In this document: positions 13,382-24,000 of the stretch, one piece after another
Layout: each line of letters opens with the position of its first letter
Numbering within the stretch: the first letter of the stretch is position 1
Source: Spirodela intermedia
Taxonomy: Eukaryota > Streptophyta > Magnoliopsida > Alismatales > Araceae
NCBI GenBank assembly: GCA_902729315.2
Contig: LR746280.1
Location: 1,163,501 to 1,227,500, forward strand
Direction: 5' to 3'
DNA length: 64,000 nt
Position numbers and translations under genes: made by a program
The notes under the pieces: model-generated
The model's input: the letters and a program-made list of their open reading frames with translations, nothing else
Database searches by the model: none
What the model was told of the DNA's origin: nothing

Positions 13382-13399
13382 CCTAACAATAGCACCAAA
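13382..13399 (-). promoter_or_regulatory. Primer-binding site, tRNA-Asp type (decayed)
   Basis: The minus strand reads TTGGTGCTATTGTTAGGG. This corresponds to the canonical Athila/Tat TGGCGCCGTTGCCGGGG (complement of the tRNA-Asp 3' end) with several C-to-T type changes, consistent with methylation-driven decay. It lies 3-5 bp inside the LTR end (TG at 13,403). Confidence 0.7.
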
Positions 13400-13727
13400 A
13401 TTTGACTAAATTTTTTATTTCATCGTACAAAAAAATTAGTAAACTTACAACTTATAAATGCTGGAAAAAAGACCAGCTTAGAATAATTTATAGGGGTTTT
13501 AGGTCTAACACAAGGAAGGTAAAAAAAATAGTTAATTTTTTATTATTTCTAATTTATAATTGATAGATTAATAGTTTATAATTTTTAATTACTAAAAATA
13601 ATAAAAATAATTTAAAAATAAGAAATTGGGGATTATGACATCAGCCGACATCAACATGAGAAGAACACCACCCAAATTTGGCGTTCACCATCTTTGATAG
13701 ACAACACATTGCAAGGATATAGAGCAG

Positions 13728-14015
13728 AGAGCTTACAATTTGAGGATGTTTGGTATTGCTTCTTTTGTGCAAGTTACTGCACTTGTATTTTGTCTACATA
13801 AGGATTTTTGACATTTGTACTTAGCATACTTTGTATTTTTTTCAATTTGTAATTAATGTACATTCATTCATTTTTTAATGAAATCCTATATTTCATTAAT
13901 TAAATATAACTAAATCCAAAATATATAATATTTATATGAAGGAAAAATAAATAACTTTTAATACAATATAAAATAATAATAAAGTGCAATGCTTTAGCAA
14001 AGCTTAAATAAGGGG
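13728..14015 (+). other. Nuclear plastid DNA: psbA-trnH spacer
   Basis: TTTGGTATTGCTTCTTTTG at about 13,748 resembles the 3' arm of the psbA terminator hairpin. It is followed by AT-rich spacer leading directly into a trnH-GUG copy in the correct relative orientation, ending AGCTTAAATAAGGGG as commonly seen upstream of plastid trnH. It is decayed, with no psbA codons retained. Confidence 0.55.
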
Positions 14016-14089
14016 CCAGATGTAGCCAAGTGGATCACGGTAGTGGATTGTGAATTCACCATGTGCAGGTTCAATTCACGTCTTCGTCC
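14016..14089 (+). pseudogene. trnH: Decayed plastid trnH-GUG copy in nuclear DNA
   Basis: The 74-base segment matches chloroplast tRNA-His over its whole length: GATGTAGCCAAGTGGATCA (D arm), GTGGATTGTGAATTCACCA (anticodon arm with GTG) and GGTTCAATTC (T arm). Substitutions disrupt the acceptor stem: it starts CCAGATG instead of GCGGATG and ends TTCGTCC. It is a plastid-to-nucleus transfer, not a nuclear tRNA gene. Confidence 0.88.
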
Positions 14090-14229
14090 TATATAAAATG
14101 CCATTATATTATGCTATGGAGTTCTAATAGTTATAAAGAATTCGGATATAATAATATTATCATATAATATATAAATTATAAATGAAACTAGATATTAGTT
14201 ATAAATATAATTAGCAGATTACTCCTTTC

Positions 14230-15305
14230 TTTTTTATCCCAAAATTTCAAAAATGGTATTTTCAATATGCCTATTTATAGAGATGAAGAAGAAAACTATC
14301 ATTAGATCTTTTCTTTTCCTACTTCTTTTAGACAAATTATGCTCATAGAAATTCAGAACTGCAAAAACATATTTAGCAAATATTCAAAAGAAAAAGTACC
14401 CAAGTCATATGCAAATTCTATTACTTTCTCAAATATTTAATTGAAAGAATACACAACAATGTCCTCCTATGTACCATTAACAGTCCTAAGACCAATCCAC
14501 AGCTTTTCCTTAAATCAACAAAAAAATGATTGATGAATTATTTTACCACGATGAAACAAATCCAGAAAGGATTGATCAAACAAATCAAAATACAATTCAC
14601 CTTATTTCAATGATCCAAAAGTTGCTTTCTAATATTAGTAATGAGAATTCAAATATTTATTGTAACTTATCCTCTTTGTCACAAGCATATGTATTTTACA
14701 CATTGTCACAAGTTCAAGTTAAAAAAAAGAAAAAACAATAACAAGTATTACTTGAGATCTGTATTTCAATATCATGGGACCCATCTTTTTCTTAAAAATA
14801 TAATTTAGGATTATTGTGGGACATGAGGACTATTTGATTCCAAAACAAAGTATAAGAAAGTTTATAAGTCTGGAGTTAATGAATGGAAAAATTGTTAAAG
14901 AGTCATTATCAATACAATTTATCTCAAACTCAATGGTCTCAATTAGTACCACAAAATGGAGAAATCGAGTTAATCAATGTTGTACAATTTAAAAAAAAAC
15001 CTCAATAGTATTAGATTAGTATAAAAAAACCAATTAATTCCTTACATGAAACAAAATTATTATGGAATAGACTAATGGACAGGACAAAAAGAAAAATTAA
15101 AAAGAAACTATAAATATGATCTTCTAGTGCATAAATATATGAATTATGAGGATGGAGGGGAATCATATTTATGCATTCCCATTATAAGTAATAGAGACAA
15201 AAAAATCATATAATTTAAATACACAAAGAACATAGAAACCTGAATCATTTTATGTACTATTAGGTATAGATATTAGTGATTATCTAGGAGAAGAATGTAG
15301 TCCAT
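14230..15305 (+). pseudogene. ycf1: Nuclear plastid DNA: ycf1 (TIC214) fragment
   Basis: The open frame at 14,526-14,741 ([18 protein letters not shown], then [15 protein letters not shown]) is characteristic of the C-terminal third of plastid Ycf1. Similarity continues in broken frames upstream (MPIYRDEEENYH near 14,270; IFSFPTSFRQIMLIEIQ) and downstream ([17 protein letters not shown] at about 15,110-15,155; GIDISDYLGEEC at about 15,265-15,300). Ycf1 is a chloroplast envelope import protein. Here it is a dead nuclear copy joined to trnH, which is not its plastid neighbour. Confidence 0.8.
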
Positions 15306-16303
15306 ATGTCTCCAGAAATATGTTGACTCGTATTTCTTGAAATCAAAGCCAAAGTAATTCAAATGAAACTTCGAGTTAAAAAGAGAAATTATTCGTAACA
15401 CAATTTATAACTAAATAGAATTTTTATAAATGAAATAAAGTAAGAATCATGTAAATTATTTAAGTTTTAGGAAGAATGGGCAGAACGGTCATCGATAAAA
15501 CTTCTGCCTATATTCAATCTATTTGTCCATGCGCAGTGTACCGAATGGATTCCTACACAATCTCCAGTCAATGAATGATGATCCCAACAATTGTCACTTG
15601 CTATAACTGATTGACAACAGTGATTTGAATCTAAGCATGTCGTGGCATCTGAAGAAGGATCCTCAGAAGAAATCTTCACCATTTGTATCGAGTAAAGAAT
15701 GAAATGAGTTCATGGATGAAGTTCAACTTCTATAATGACTGAATTAGAGAGAAACTAAGACAAAATCTATCATTTGTATCATATGGATTATTTTGGTGAA
15801 TCTGGTGTTCGTTGCTGCCAGAGGAGAGAGAATGGTTGTGAGGAGCAATAGATTGATGAAGATGCCTCACTCTTCCTCCCCCAATATTTTTTCATCTTAC
15901 TATGCATTAGTTCTATTGATTTCATCGAATCATCTGTATACTTCTCGCTATATTCATTACATCCATCATTGATGTCAAAAACCTAAAAAACGAAATTAGT
16001 CCCATATTTTAATTTTATGATTATATTAGTATTATTATTTATCATAATAAACTTAAGAAAATTAAGGAAATTTTCAAAAAAAATACGATTAATATTGAAG
16101 AATCTTGATAATAATATTAATCATTGGTAAAACCTATCAAAATATTTCAGGTTCAATTTCATAATTTAATTTCTATAAATTAACAATATAATCATATAAG
16201 TAAGTTTAATTATTTTTCTAAATTAAATAAAATATTTCTATAAAATTAAATAATAAATTATGAATTATTAAGCATTTTATCCTATAATTAATGAGAGTTA
16301 TGA

Positions 16304-17458
16304 GTTAGTAGCTAACTTCATCTAGAACAAGATATTATCCATCGATCGCATTAGAGCCATAATTGTTGCACATCTAGTGAATTTGTTTGTCAATAGAGAT
16401 CCCTTTATAGTTTTAACTATGTTTGTCCACTCTATAAATAGAACCTATATTTTGTCTCTAGGCAGGCTATCCTTAAGAGAATATTCTCTTGGTCAGCTTT
16501 GATCCCATCACCATGGTTGGATTGGTTGCTAGGACCCCATGCTCCCAATTGGAGCTGGTAGTGAGAGCCACTTACTTGACACCTCCACCCCCCTTTATTT
16601 TTCTTCTTCCTTTATCCTATGCCCTTCTCTTCATCCGAAAAGATGCCATCTGTTCACCAATAAGAGGGAACTGACATCTTTAAAGGTGCATTGACCCTAG
16701 AACATGATCACAAGGTCTCTATATATGTCAACAACCTTCCAATGATCATGCATAATGATGCACTCCTTTCAATCCTATTTATTTAATATATTTTCTTTCT
16801 ATAGTTCTTGGAGAATCATAAAATAGCCACCATTGCATGTCTTACTCACTAAAATAAATTACTGATGTGAGATTAATAATCTATTACTTATGAAAAAGGA
16901 GAGTATCCTTAGTGGTGTTTCTAAGCTTCTAGATCCTTCTTGCCTCTTTCTTAAATTTTGATTATTCTAAATTCTCTTCCTCTACTCATGAATCCCCTCA
17001 TGAGTATCAATTGATTTTGACTATTTTAATTACATCGACATACAAAAAGAAGGGCATTATCCTCATTGATGGAGTGGGGTGATAATAGTGACTAGCTGCA
17101 AGAGATAAGGATGCACTATGAATGAGGTGGCAGCCTATTTGCATCTAATGATCAATATTATCTCGACAAGTGGACCATGGTAGCATACACTGGTCTCCTG
17201 ACCTATGCACATGACATTAGGACACCTCCAGATGAGTCTAGATTCACACAAATTCAGAACATATGAATCTATAAGAATCTTGAGAGGGAATACCTAGCAA
17301 AGGTGAAATGGCTGAATGGAAAAGTAAGTATTAGTGATTCAGTGGGCCATGGATGAAATACTACATAGTTTGTGTTTGTATTTGTATTTGATAATGCCCA
17401 TGATTTTTTGAATCTACAACTTGAGCTTAGGATTCATTGCTAAATCTGCCATAGTTTG
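16304..17458. other. Unassigned repeat-like sequence
   Basis: No recognisable coding domain lies between the two gypsy elements. The small plus-strand frame at 16,489-16,674 has no recognised similarity. The texture suggests old transposon debris. Confidence 0.35.
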
Positions 17459-17712
17459 ACACAGCAGAACTTGAGAAGGGGATGATTTAGACAAGTTGTG
17501 ATCAACTATAATGTTTTGAAGGTTGAAATCGTGTCTTGAATCCTTGAAAAACATGCTTCAGTGGTTATCCCTTCACTTTGAACCCACAAATTAGAGAGGA
17601 CAAGTCTCTTGAGTCTACAAGAGAGTGATTCTAAATCCATTGAATCGAGAACAGGGTTGTTGGAGTCCAGCAACATAGGAAGAGAACTTTAAGAGAAGAA
17701 ACTCACGAATTT
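17459..17712 (-). repeat. LTR of the chromovirus-type element (left copy, truncated)
   Basis: It aligns to 19,447-about 19,720 with scattered substitutions. Its inner edge abuts the RT frame at about 17,700, so the junction results from an internal deletion rather than a normal polypurine tract/LTR boundary. Confidence 0.72.
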
Positions 17713-19430
17713 GATGATACCCATTTTTAAGATCAATTTTGGAAAAAATTCTAGAACCATACAGCATGTCAAGCATATCATCGAGTCTTAAAATTAGAAA
17801 TCTATATTTTACTATGATTTTGTTAATTACTCGACTATCTTTTTTTGGAACTAATAATATAAGTATTGAGCATGAGCTCATACTTTCACGAATTAATCTT
17901 TTCTCTAGTAGCTCTTCAACTTGTTCTTGCAAAACTTTATTGTACTCAGGGCTCATTTTGTAATGAGATAAATTTGACAAACTTGCTCCATGAATCAAGT
18001 CTTTATAACGTTGTATGTCCCTAAGCTAAGAAAAATTTATAGGAGAAACTTGTGTGATAGAAAACTCATTTAGCGTATTCTATACTACGTCAAGTATAAC
18101 ACCAGAATAATTCAAAGAAATATTCTATTTTTTAACCACCATAAATACTCTTGAATTTTCTTTCAAAGTATTAGAGAGTTCCTTTTTATCAATCATCATA
18201 ACTTCTTCTTTTCTATCACTATGCTCGAAAACTCATTTTTTTTATTAGGCATAAAACAAACTTCTCACTATTTTTGTAAAAACATCTTCAATAATATTCT
18301 CTTGAATTTCTTCATGATTCCTCCACCCTCAATCTTATCTTCATCTATGGCCTCTTGAAATTCACAACGCCACATTTTGGACAAGTATTTGATTTGTAAC
18401 CCTTCTCATTACATTTGTAATATTTTGGAATAGAGTTTGGCACATATGAATTCTTTTGAGAAGAATTTCACCCATTAAGAATAGATTCACTTGGTCTTAG
18501 TGCAGCTAAGATTGATGATCTTTCATTACTGATAGCAAATGAAATAGGTGTTAATCTTGACTTGTTTAGTTAAATTGTTGACACATTAGTAGAATTTTGA
18601 GTTCTGATTTTTCCTCTCTAATAAAGCTTTAGCACATTCTGATGACATAATAACATCATTTAACTTGAAAAAATAATTTTAAAGTCACCATTTTTTCAAT
18701 ATCCCATTAAAGTTTACTTTTAAATCTAAATAACATATAAGATTCAAATTCAGTCAAATCATTTCTTGATGAAAATCTATAAAATTTCTTAGCATATTAT
18801 GTGAGACATAGTTCCCTATTTACAACTTTGATATTGGTGATATAAAATCTGTCCATAATCAGAAGGAAGAAATCTAGATTCTAATAATCTCTTCACCTTG
18901 TCCCAAGTTCAAACTTGATCTTTTCTCAATCTCGCACGAGTGAATTACAGCTGATCCTACCATGTAGAGGCCCCACTTTTGAGTTTATAGGCAACTAATT
19001 TCACATGTTTCTCATCAAAAATCTCTAAATATTCAAAAAATCTCTCAACTTTAGACATCTAATCTGAAAATTCTTTTATTTTAAATGTCTATTAAAACTA
19101 GGCATATTTTTTTTCATTCAAAAATCTTCGTAATAATCATAATATGATCTACTTTTTCAGCTTCCTGTCTCATTTGATAAGTATATATGTGAGAGATTTA
19201 AAAAAAATCTTTTTGACTAGTTTGACCATGAGATTGAAATTCCATTGCAGACATTCGAGCTAAGATTTGCTTCAAAGTGTCATTCAAAATTTCAAATTTT
19301 TGTTCCATATGAGTCTTGAAATCAGCAAGCTCTAATTTTGAAATAGGACATACCTCAAAACTTTAATTCTCATCAATGTGAATCCCTTTACCTCATGACA
19401 TCTTGTAAATCTAAATATGGAATGCTGACC

Positions 19431-19446
19431 TTGCTCTGATACCACT
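19431..19446 (-). promoter_or_regulatory. Primer-binding site, initiator tRNA-Met type
   Basis: The minus strand reads AGTGGTATCAGAGCAA. TGGTATCAGAGC is the standard plant LTR-element primer site complementary to initiator tRNA-Met. It sits immediately next to the LTR terminus TGTCA on the minus strand. Confidence 0.85.
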
Positions 19447-19735
19447 TGACACATTGAAACTTGAGAAGGGGATGGCTTGGACAAGTTGTGATCAACCCTA
19501 GTGTTGTGAAGGTCAAAGTCATGTGTTGAATCCTCAAAAAATATACTTTAGTGATTGTCACTTCACTCTAAACTCACAGGTTGAAGAGGACAAGTCCCTT
19601 GAGTCCACAAGGGGTTTATTCTGAATCTACAAAATCAAGAATAGGGTTCTCTTAGTCCATAGGGGTGCTAGAGTCCATTAGTAGAGGAAGATAACTTCAA
19701 GAGAAGAAACTCATGAAATTATATTGATAGAAAAG
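19447..19735 (-). repeat. LTR of the chromovirus-type element (right copy, minimum extent)
   Basis: This pairs with 17,459-17,712. The sequence beyond 19,735, including a low-complexity AAATTT-rich stretch at about 19,800-19,960, is probably more of the LTR but has no partner in the truncated left copy. Confidence 0.65.
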
Positions 19736-21053
19736 TAGTATGGCTCTAGAGCTTCATGGGGTGCACTAAGATTTGAATGTCAAATGAAATATAAATTTAA
19801 AATCAAATTTCAAATGAAATTTAAATTTTAAAAATAAAATCTAAAATGAGAAATAAATTTAAATTCAAAAAAAATTAAATTTCGGATGAATTTGAATTTC
19901 AAATTCACATTTAAATTTTGGATGAAATTTAGAAATAATAAAAATAGAGATATGAGCCTAATTTCGTAATTAGGTCAATTGCAACTAAAGTGGGCTTCAA
20001 GTTGCAATAATAATAAGCTTCTACGTGCATTAATAGTGAGCTTCAGGCTTTGGGATGCATCATAGTTCTAAGTGAATATTGAGTTATACCAACTAAATGA
20101 TATCAGCCATCACTTTAAGATAGCATGAAAAACTCAGCTGGCTCTAATCTAATGGGGTCTGAATTAGGGTCTACGGGTTGGAGAGGATAGAGCTTTGAAC
20201 CCAAGGGCATTCACTGCCTTCTTCTTTAAGAAACAAGCTATAAAATCATGAATAAACCCCAAGTAGAAAAAAGTCATAATTTGAATTCAAAAATAAGTAG
20301 AAAAAGAAGATAGGTAGCTTTATAGATGATTTTCAAGTTATGATGTTATTTATGGTGCCACAACATAAGGATTTAGGAATTCTTTCTTGTTCCAAGATAA
20401 ACCCCAAGTAGAGGAGATTGGCAGGCCATCTTGTCAACCATATTCCAGCATCATTTCAATTTTCCTCTTAATACTAATGTTATTCATTAATATTGTGTTA
20501 CTTTTTCATTCAAAGTTTGTTCTAAAACAATTTATGAGACATCAACAATCATGTTGTTCTGCTCCAGTCTATAGAATATGGAACAACATAATTACCCATC
20601 AAGGAATTTTATGAAGATAAATTCATTTTGATCCACTTCATCATCATTTAGTTATAATTTTATATAAATTAAGAAGTAAATTCAACAATCAAGAATTTCA
20701 GCCATATCCCTATTATTCTCTAAAGTGGGCGTCTCTTGGCATAAAGCCTGAAGAAAGGATGTATATTGGATCTTGGCTAACACTAGATGCTAGCTCCACA
20801 GAAGTAGTTGTCATATGAAAATGTGAAATTATCATGTACAAAATATAAGCCAAATATTAAGAAGGGCATTACACCCAAAGACATCCATTTTCAGCATGCA
20901 TGCTATTGTATAATCTTCCTTCTCTCTCAAATATTCAGTGCAGGTCCATAATTTGGTATTTGAAAGCCCTCAATCATCACAATAAGAAACACAACCAATT
21001 TACATTTATTAAGCACACAAAGCCATGTTGCGACATGCAAGCAATGTCAGATA
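19736..21053. other. AT-rich region between element and receptor kinase
   Basis: It contains a run of AAATTT-type low-complexity repeats (about 19,800-19,960) and no supported gene. The last few hundred bases are presumably the 3' UTR and downstream region of the receptor kinase. Confidence 0.4.
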
Positions 21054-24000
21054 TCATCTCAATAATGGGCTTATCCCAGAGCTCAACGGTGATGGAAGGA
21101 CACCAAGCAAGCTTTCCTCCTGAGCATTAAGATTGCTAGATGAGTCAAAGAAAGCCATAGCATTCAAGCAGTCCTTCAGTTGTATCACCACATCACTCAT
21201 GCTTGGTCTTTGGTTTGAGTTGTGTGTTGTACAAGCCATCGCAACCTCAACTGTCTTCCACATAGAATTAATATCGTACTTACCGTGAAGTCTCTGATCA
21301 ACAATTGCGGTGATATCACCTCTTTCAATATGTGCGTGGATCCATGAGACTAACGACATTTTTTGTAAGCCGTTAATAATTGGCGGCTGTCCAGTTATTA
21401 GCTCTAGCAGTACGACTCCAAAACTATAAACGTCAGTCTTCTCATTTAATTCAGAGGTTTGATAGTATCTGCCATCACACAAGTTTCAAAATTTATTTTC
21501 TTAGTATCTAATATACTTTGAAAGATTCCTATTTGAATAAGTAGAAAATAAGAAGTTAAGATACGTGGAAAACATACTCGGGATCCAGGTATCCTGGGGT
21601 TCCTGCAATGGCAGTTGATGGGTAACATCTTTGATCATGGAAAATTCGAGATAGTCCAAAATCAGCTAACTTTGCCGTAAGGTCTTCACTTAATAAAATA
21701 TTTGTGCTCTTCACATCTCTATGAACAATGGCTGGCTTGCAAAAGCTATGCAAATAATCGAGACCTACAGTAGGAGTTTATATCAATTATATCATGTAAG
21801 GACCAGCCAAAAAGAAATAAAAATAACAAAATGCTAGAATTTATCAACGGACCTTGTGCAACATCAACCGCTATTCTCAGTCTGATTTTCCAACTTAAAA
21901 TGCTATTCTCACTGCTGTTATCTATATGTAGGAAATTAAGCATTTACGATGTAACAGAAATATGGAAATAAAGTGTTTAGAAAAAAACTAAATGCTTGCT
22001 AATGAACTTTAAGCTCACTTACCTGCCAAATGTTTTGCAAGGGAACCTTGAGCCATAAACTCATAAACAAGTGCTAGATGACTAGGATCATTACAATACC
22101 CCAATAAAGATACAAGATTTCTATGGTGGACTCTTGTTAAGATTTTTGCCTGAAATGAAAGCAAAAGCAAAATAAGTCGAGTGACCAAGATTCTAACAAA
22201 GCCTACCGTAAATATCTAATTTTAAGTCTTACAACTTGCCTCCGCCAGAAATTCTTTCACTCCTTGAGTTGATGATTCTGAAAGCAACTTTACTGCAGCC
22301 TGAGTTCCATCTTGTAAGTTGCCAAGGTACACAATTCCAAATCCACCTTTGCCAATCTGGTTAGAAAAGTTTTTTGTGAAATGTAAAATTTCTGCAAATG
22401 TGTATTGGTTGCCGTCTGAATTAACATTTCGGTTTTGCTCTCCTCTTTCCTTGCCCAATATTTCTAATGGAAAGCCAAAAAAAACATTCAAAATAGTCAT
22501 ACAAAACAAGGAATACCAAAAATGCCAAAATGGGAAAAAATTATCACAAATTTATTAAATACCTGGGGGAATACATTTCGCGGTGTCCAGCCTCTTTTTT
22601 CTTACTCTTCGCAGAAGAGTAAATACCAAGACTAGTGCAAAAATAAAAATTGCTGGTGCAGCAATTGAAACCGCCAAAATAATCCCCTTTTTGCTTTTCT
22701 TTTTCTCATGTGGATTCTCTTCTGTGAGAAGCCTTGAGTTGCCCTCAATACTAAATTTTTCCATATAAACATCAATGATGAGTGATCTTATATTAGTCAT
22801 AATCCAGCAAAGAAAACCACTAATCGATGAGCTTTCAGAAAAAATAAGCAACAAATATCATTGGACTGTGAATAGCAGATTATCTAGTGCATATTAAAAG
22901 TAGGATTCGACCTGTTTTAAAGGTTCTATCATTGTAGGCGATTTAACTCCTTGTTTTCTTACATCTGTGAGGATTTTTGATGTAATAAGATCGAAAGATG
23001 AAAGTATAAGATTGCATTTTTCCTTCTACATCCTCTATCATCATTTGAGTAATAATTTATTGGGTCCTATCTCAAGCAGCATTTTCTACTATCTCAAAGG
23101 CTTACACTATCCAAGAAATAGAAATAATACAATAAAAAAAGAGTGGAGACAGATTTGAGATATTTCTTCGATTAGAACATCAGTAACAATGGTGTCATAA
23201 TGCTTTCAATTATTGATAAGATATTTTTTTATTAAAATTAATGTAGCATTAGTACTTAATCTGAATTCTAACCATTTAAATTACAGCATAGTATGAGTTT
23301 TATCAATAAAAAGTATGGAATAAATTAACTGGAAAAAAAAATATTTCGTTAATCTAAACAGTGGGACTCTGTTATCCAATTAGCTTAGCATATTAATTTT
23401 TGGACCATTTTCTTTTGAAATAAAAGTGTTATAAAACTCCCCAAATGTGTTATATATCATTAAATGCGTTTGTAGTTTCCATAAAATATTTAACTTGATT
23501 GTCTTTGGCCAAATAAAAGAAATTTGCAAAACATTTGCAAATGCAAGCAATTTATTCGTACTGTTATTTTTATTTACTATAACACTGTTATATTGATATG
23601 GACTACAAGTATGGCTCAAATTTGGAAATAATAGACCGACCTTAATGTGAGCGAGCCAGCTTGTGATTTTTCTAAGAGGATCTTGGGCACTTGCCCGCTC
23701 AATTGATTATCTGCCAAGTTTCTAAAAAAATATGGAAAAATAGTTAACGTTATAATAAACTATGAAAATCAATAACGTAGTATGTGAAATTTACATGAAT
23801 TTAAGTTTTGGCAGCTCTGCTAGATCGCCAGGAATTTCACCAGTTAGGTTGCTATGAGACAAGTCCCTGAAAAGAAAAATGATAACTGTGAACATTTGCA
23901 CTATTCCTTGGCCGCGGAGGGTACTCATTATTGTGATACACTTGTCTATTATTTTTCCAAGCGAATGAAATAAATGATCAACTGTCGAGTATTTAATCAG

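Larger units (their letters stand above)
3139..16303 (-). mobile_element. Decayed Ty3/gypsy (Athila/Tat-type) LTR retrotransposon
   Basis: Two homologous direct repeats (3,139-4,253 and the split copy 13,403-16,303) flank a minus-strand internal region. Its domain order is gag, protease, reverse transcriptase, RNase H, integrase, which defines Ty3/gypsy. The tRNA-Asp-like primer site next to the right LTR and the style of the pol motifs fit Athila/Tat. The left LTR ends in TCA beside a pyrimidine-rich plus strand, so the minus strand reads TTGGGGAGG just before TGATAACTC, a credible polypurine tract. Every coding domain is full of stops and frameshifts. The element also carries at least two later insertions: a plastid mosaic in the right LTR and an unassigned 1-kb segment in integrase. 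Target-site duplications were not found. Confidence 0.82.
13403..16303 (-). repeat. 5' LTR of the Athila/Tat-type element, split by a plastid insertion
   Basis: Two blocks match the left LTR: 13,403-13,690 (alignable from about 13,550) and 15,312-16,303. The joined length is about 1.28 kb. The plus strand begins TGACTAAA at 13,403 and ends ...GAGAGTTATGA, where the left copy has TCA. The 1.6 kb between the blocks is absent from the left LTR and is chloroplast-derived. Confidence 0.72.
17459..19735 (-). mobile_element. Internally deleted chromovirus-type Ty3/gypsy element
   Basis: Two direct repeats open with TGACACA (17,459 and 19,447) and share ACTTGAGAAGGGGATG, GACAAGTTGTGATCAAC and AAGAGAAGAAACTCA, so they are LTR copies. 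Next to the right LTR, the minus strand reads GTGGTATCAGAGCAAGG (PBS for initiator tRNA-Met). The internal region holds gag-like sequence with a decayed zinc knuckle (YKCNEKGYKSNTCPKCG at about 18,365-18,430) and the first part of RT (17,713-17,998: [44 protein letters not shown]). RT stops where the left LTR begins, so the rest of pol is deleted. The right LTR may extend beyond 19,735. Confidence 0.8.

Noticed and set aside
14016-14089. Functional nuclear tRNA-His gene
   Set aside because: The sequence is plastid-type, its acceptor stem is mispaired and it sits in other plastid debris; it is called a pseudogene.
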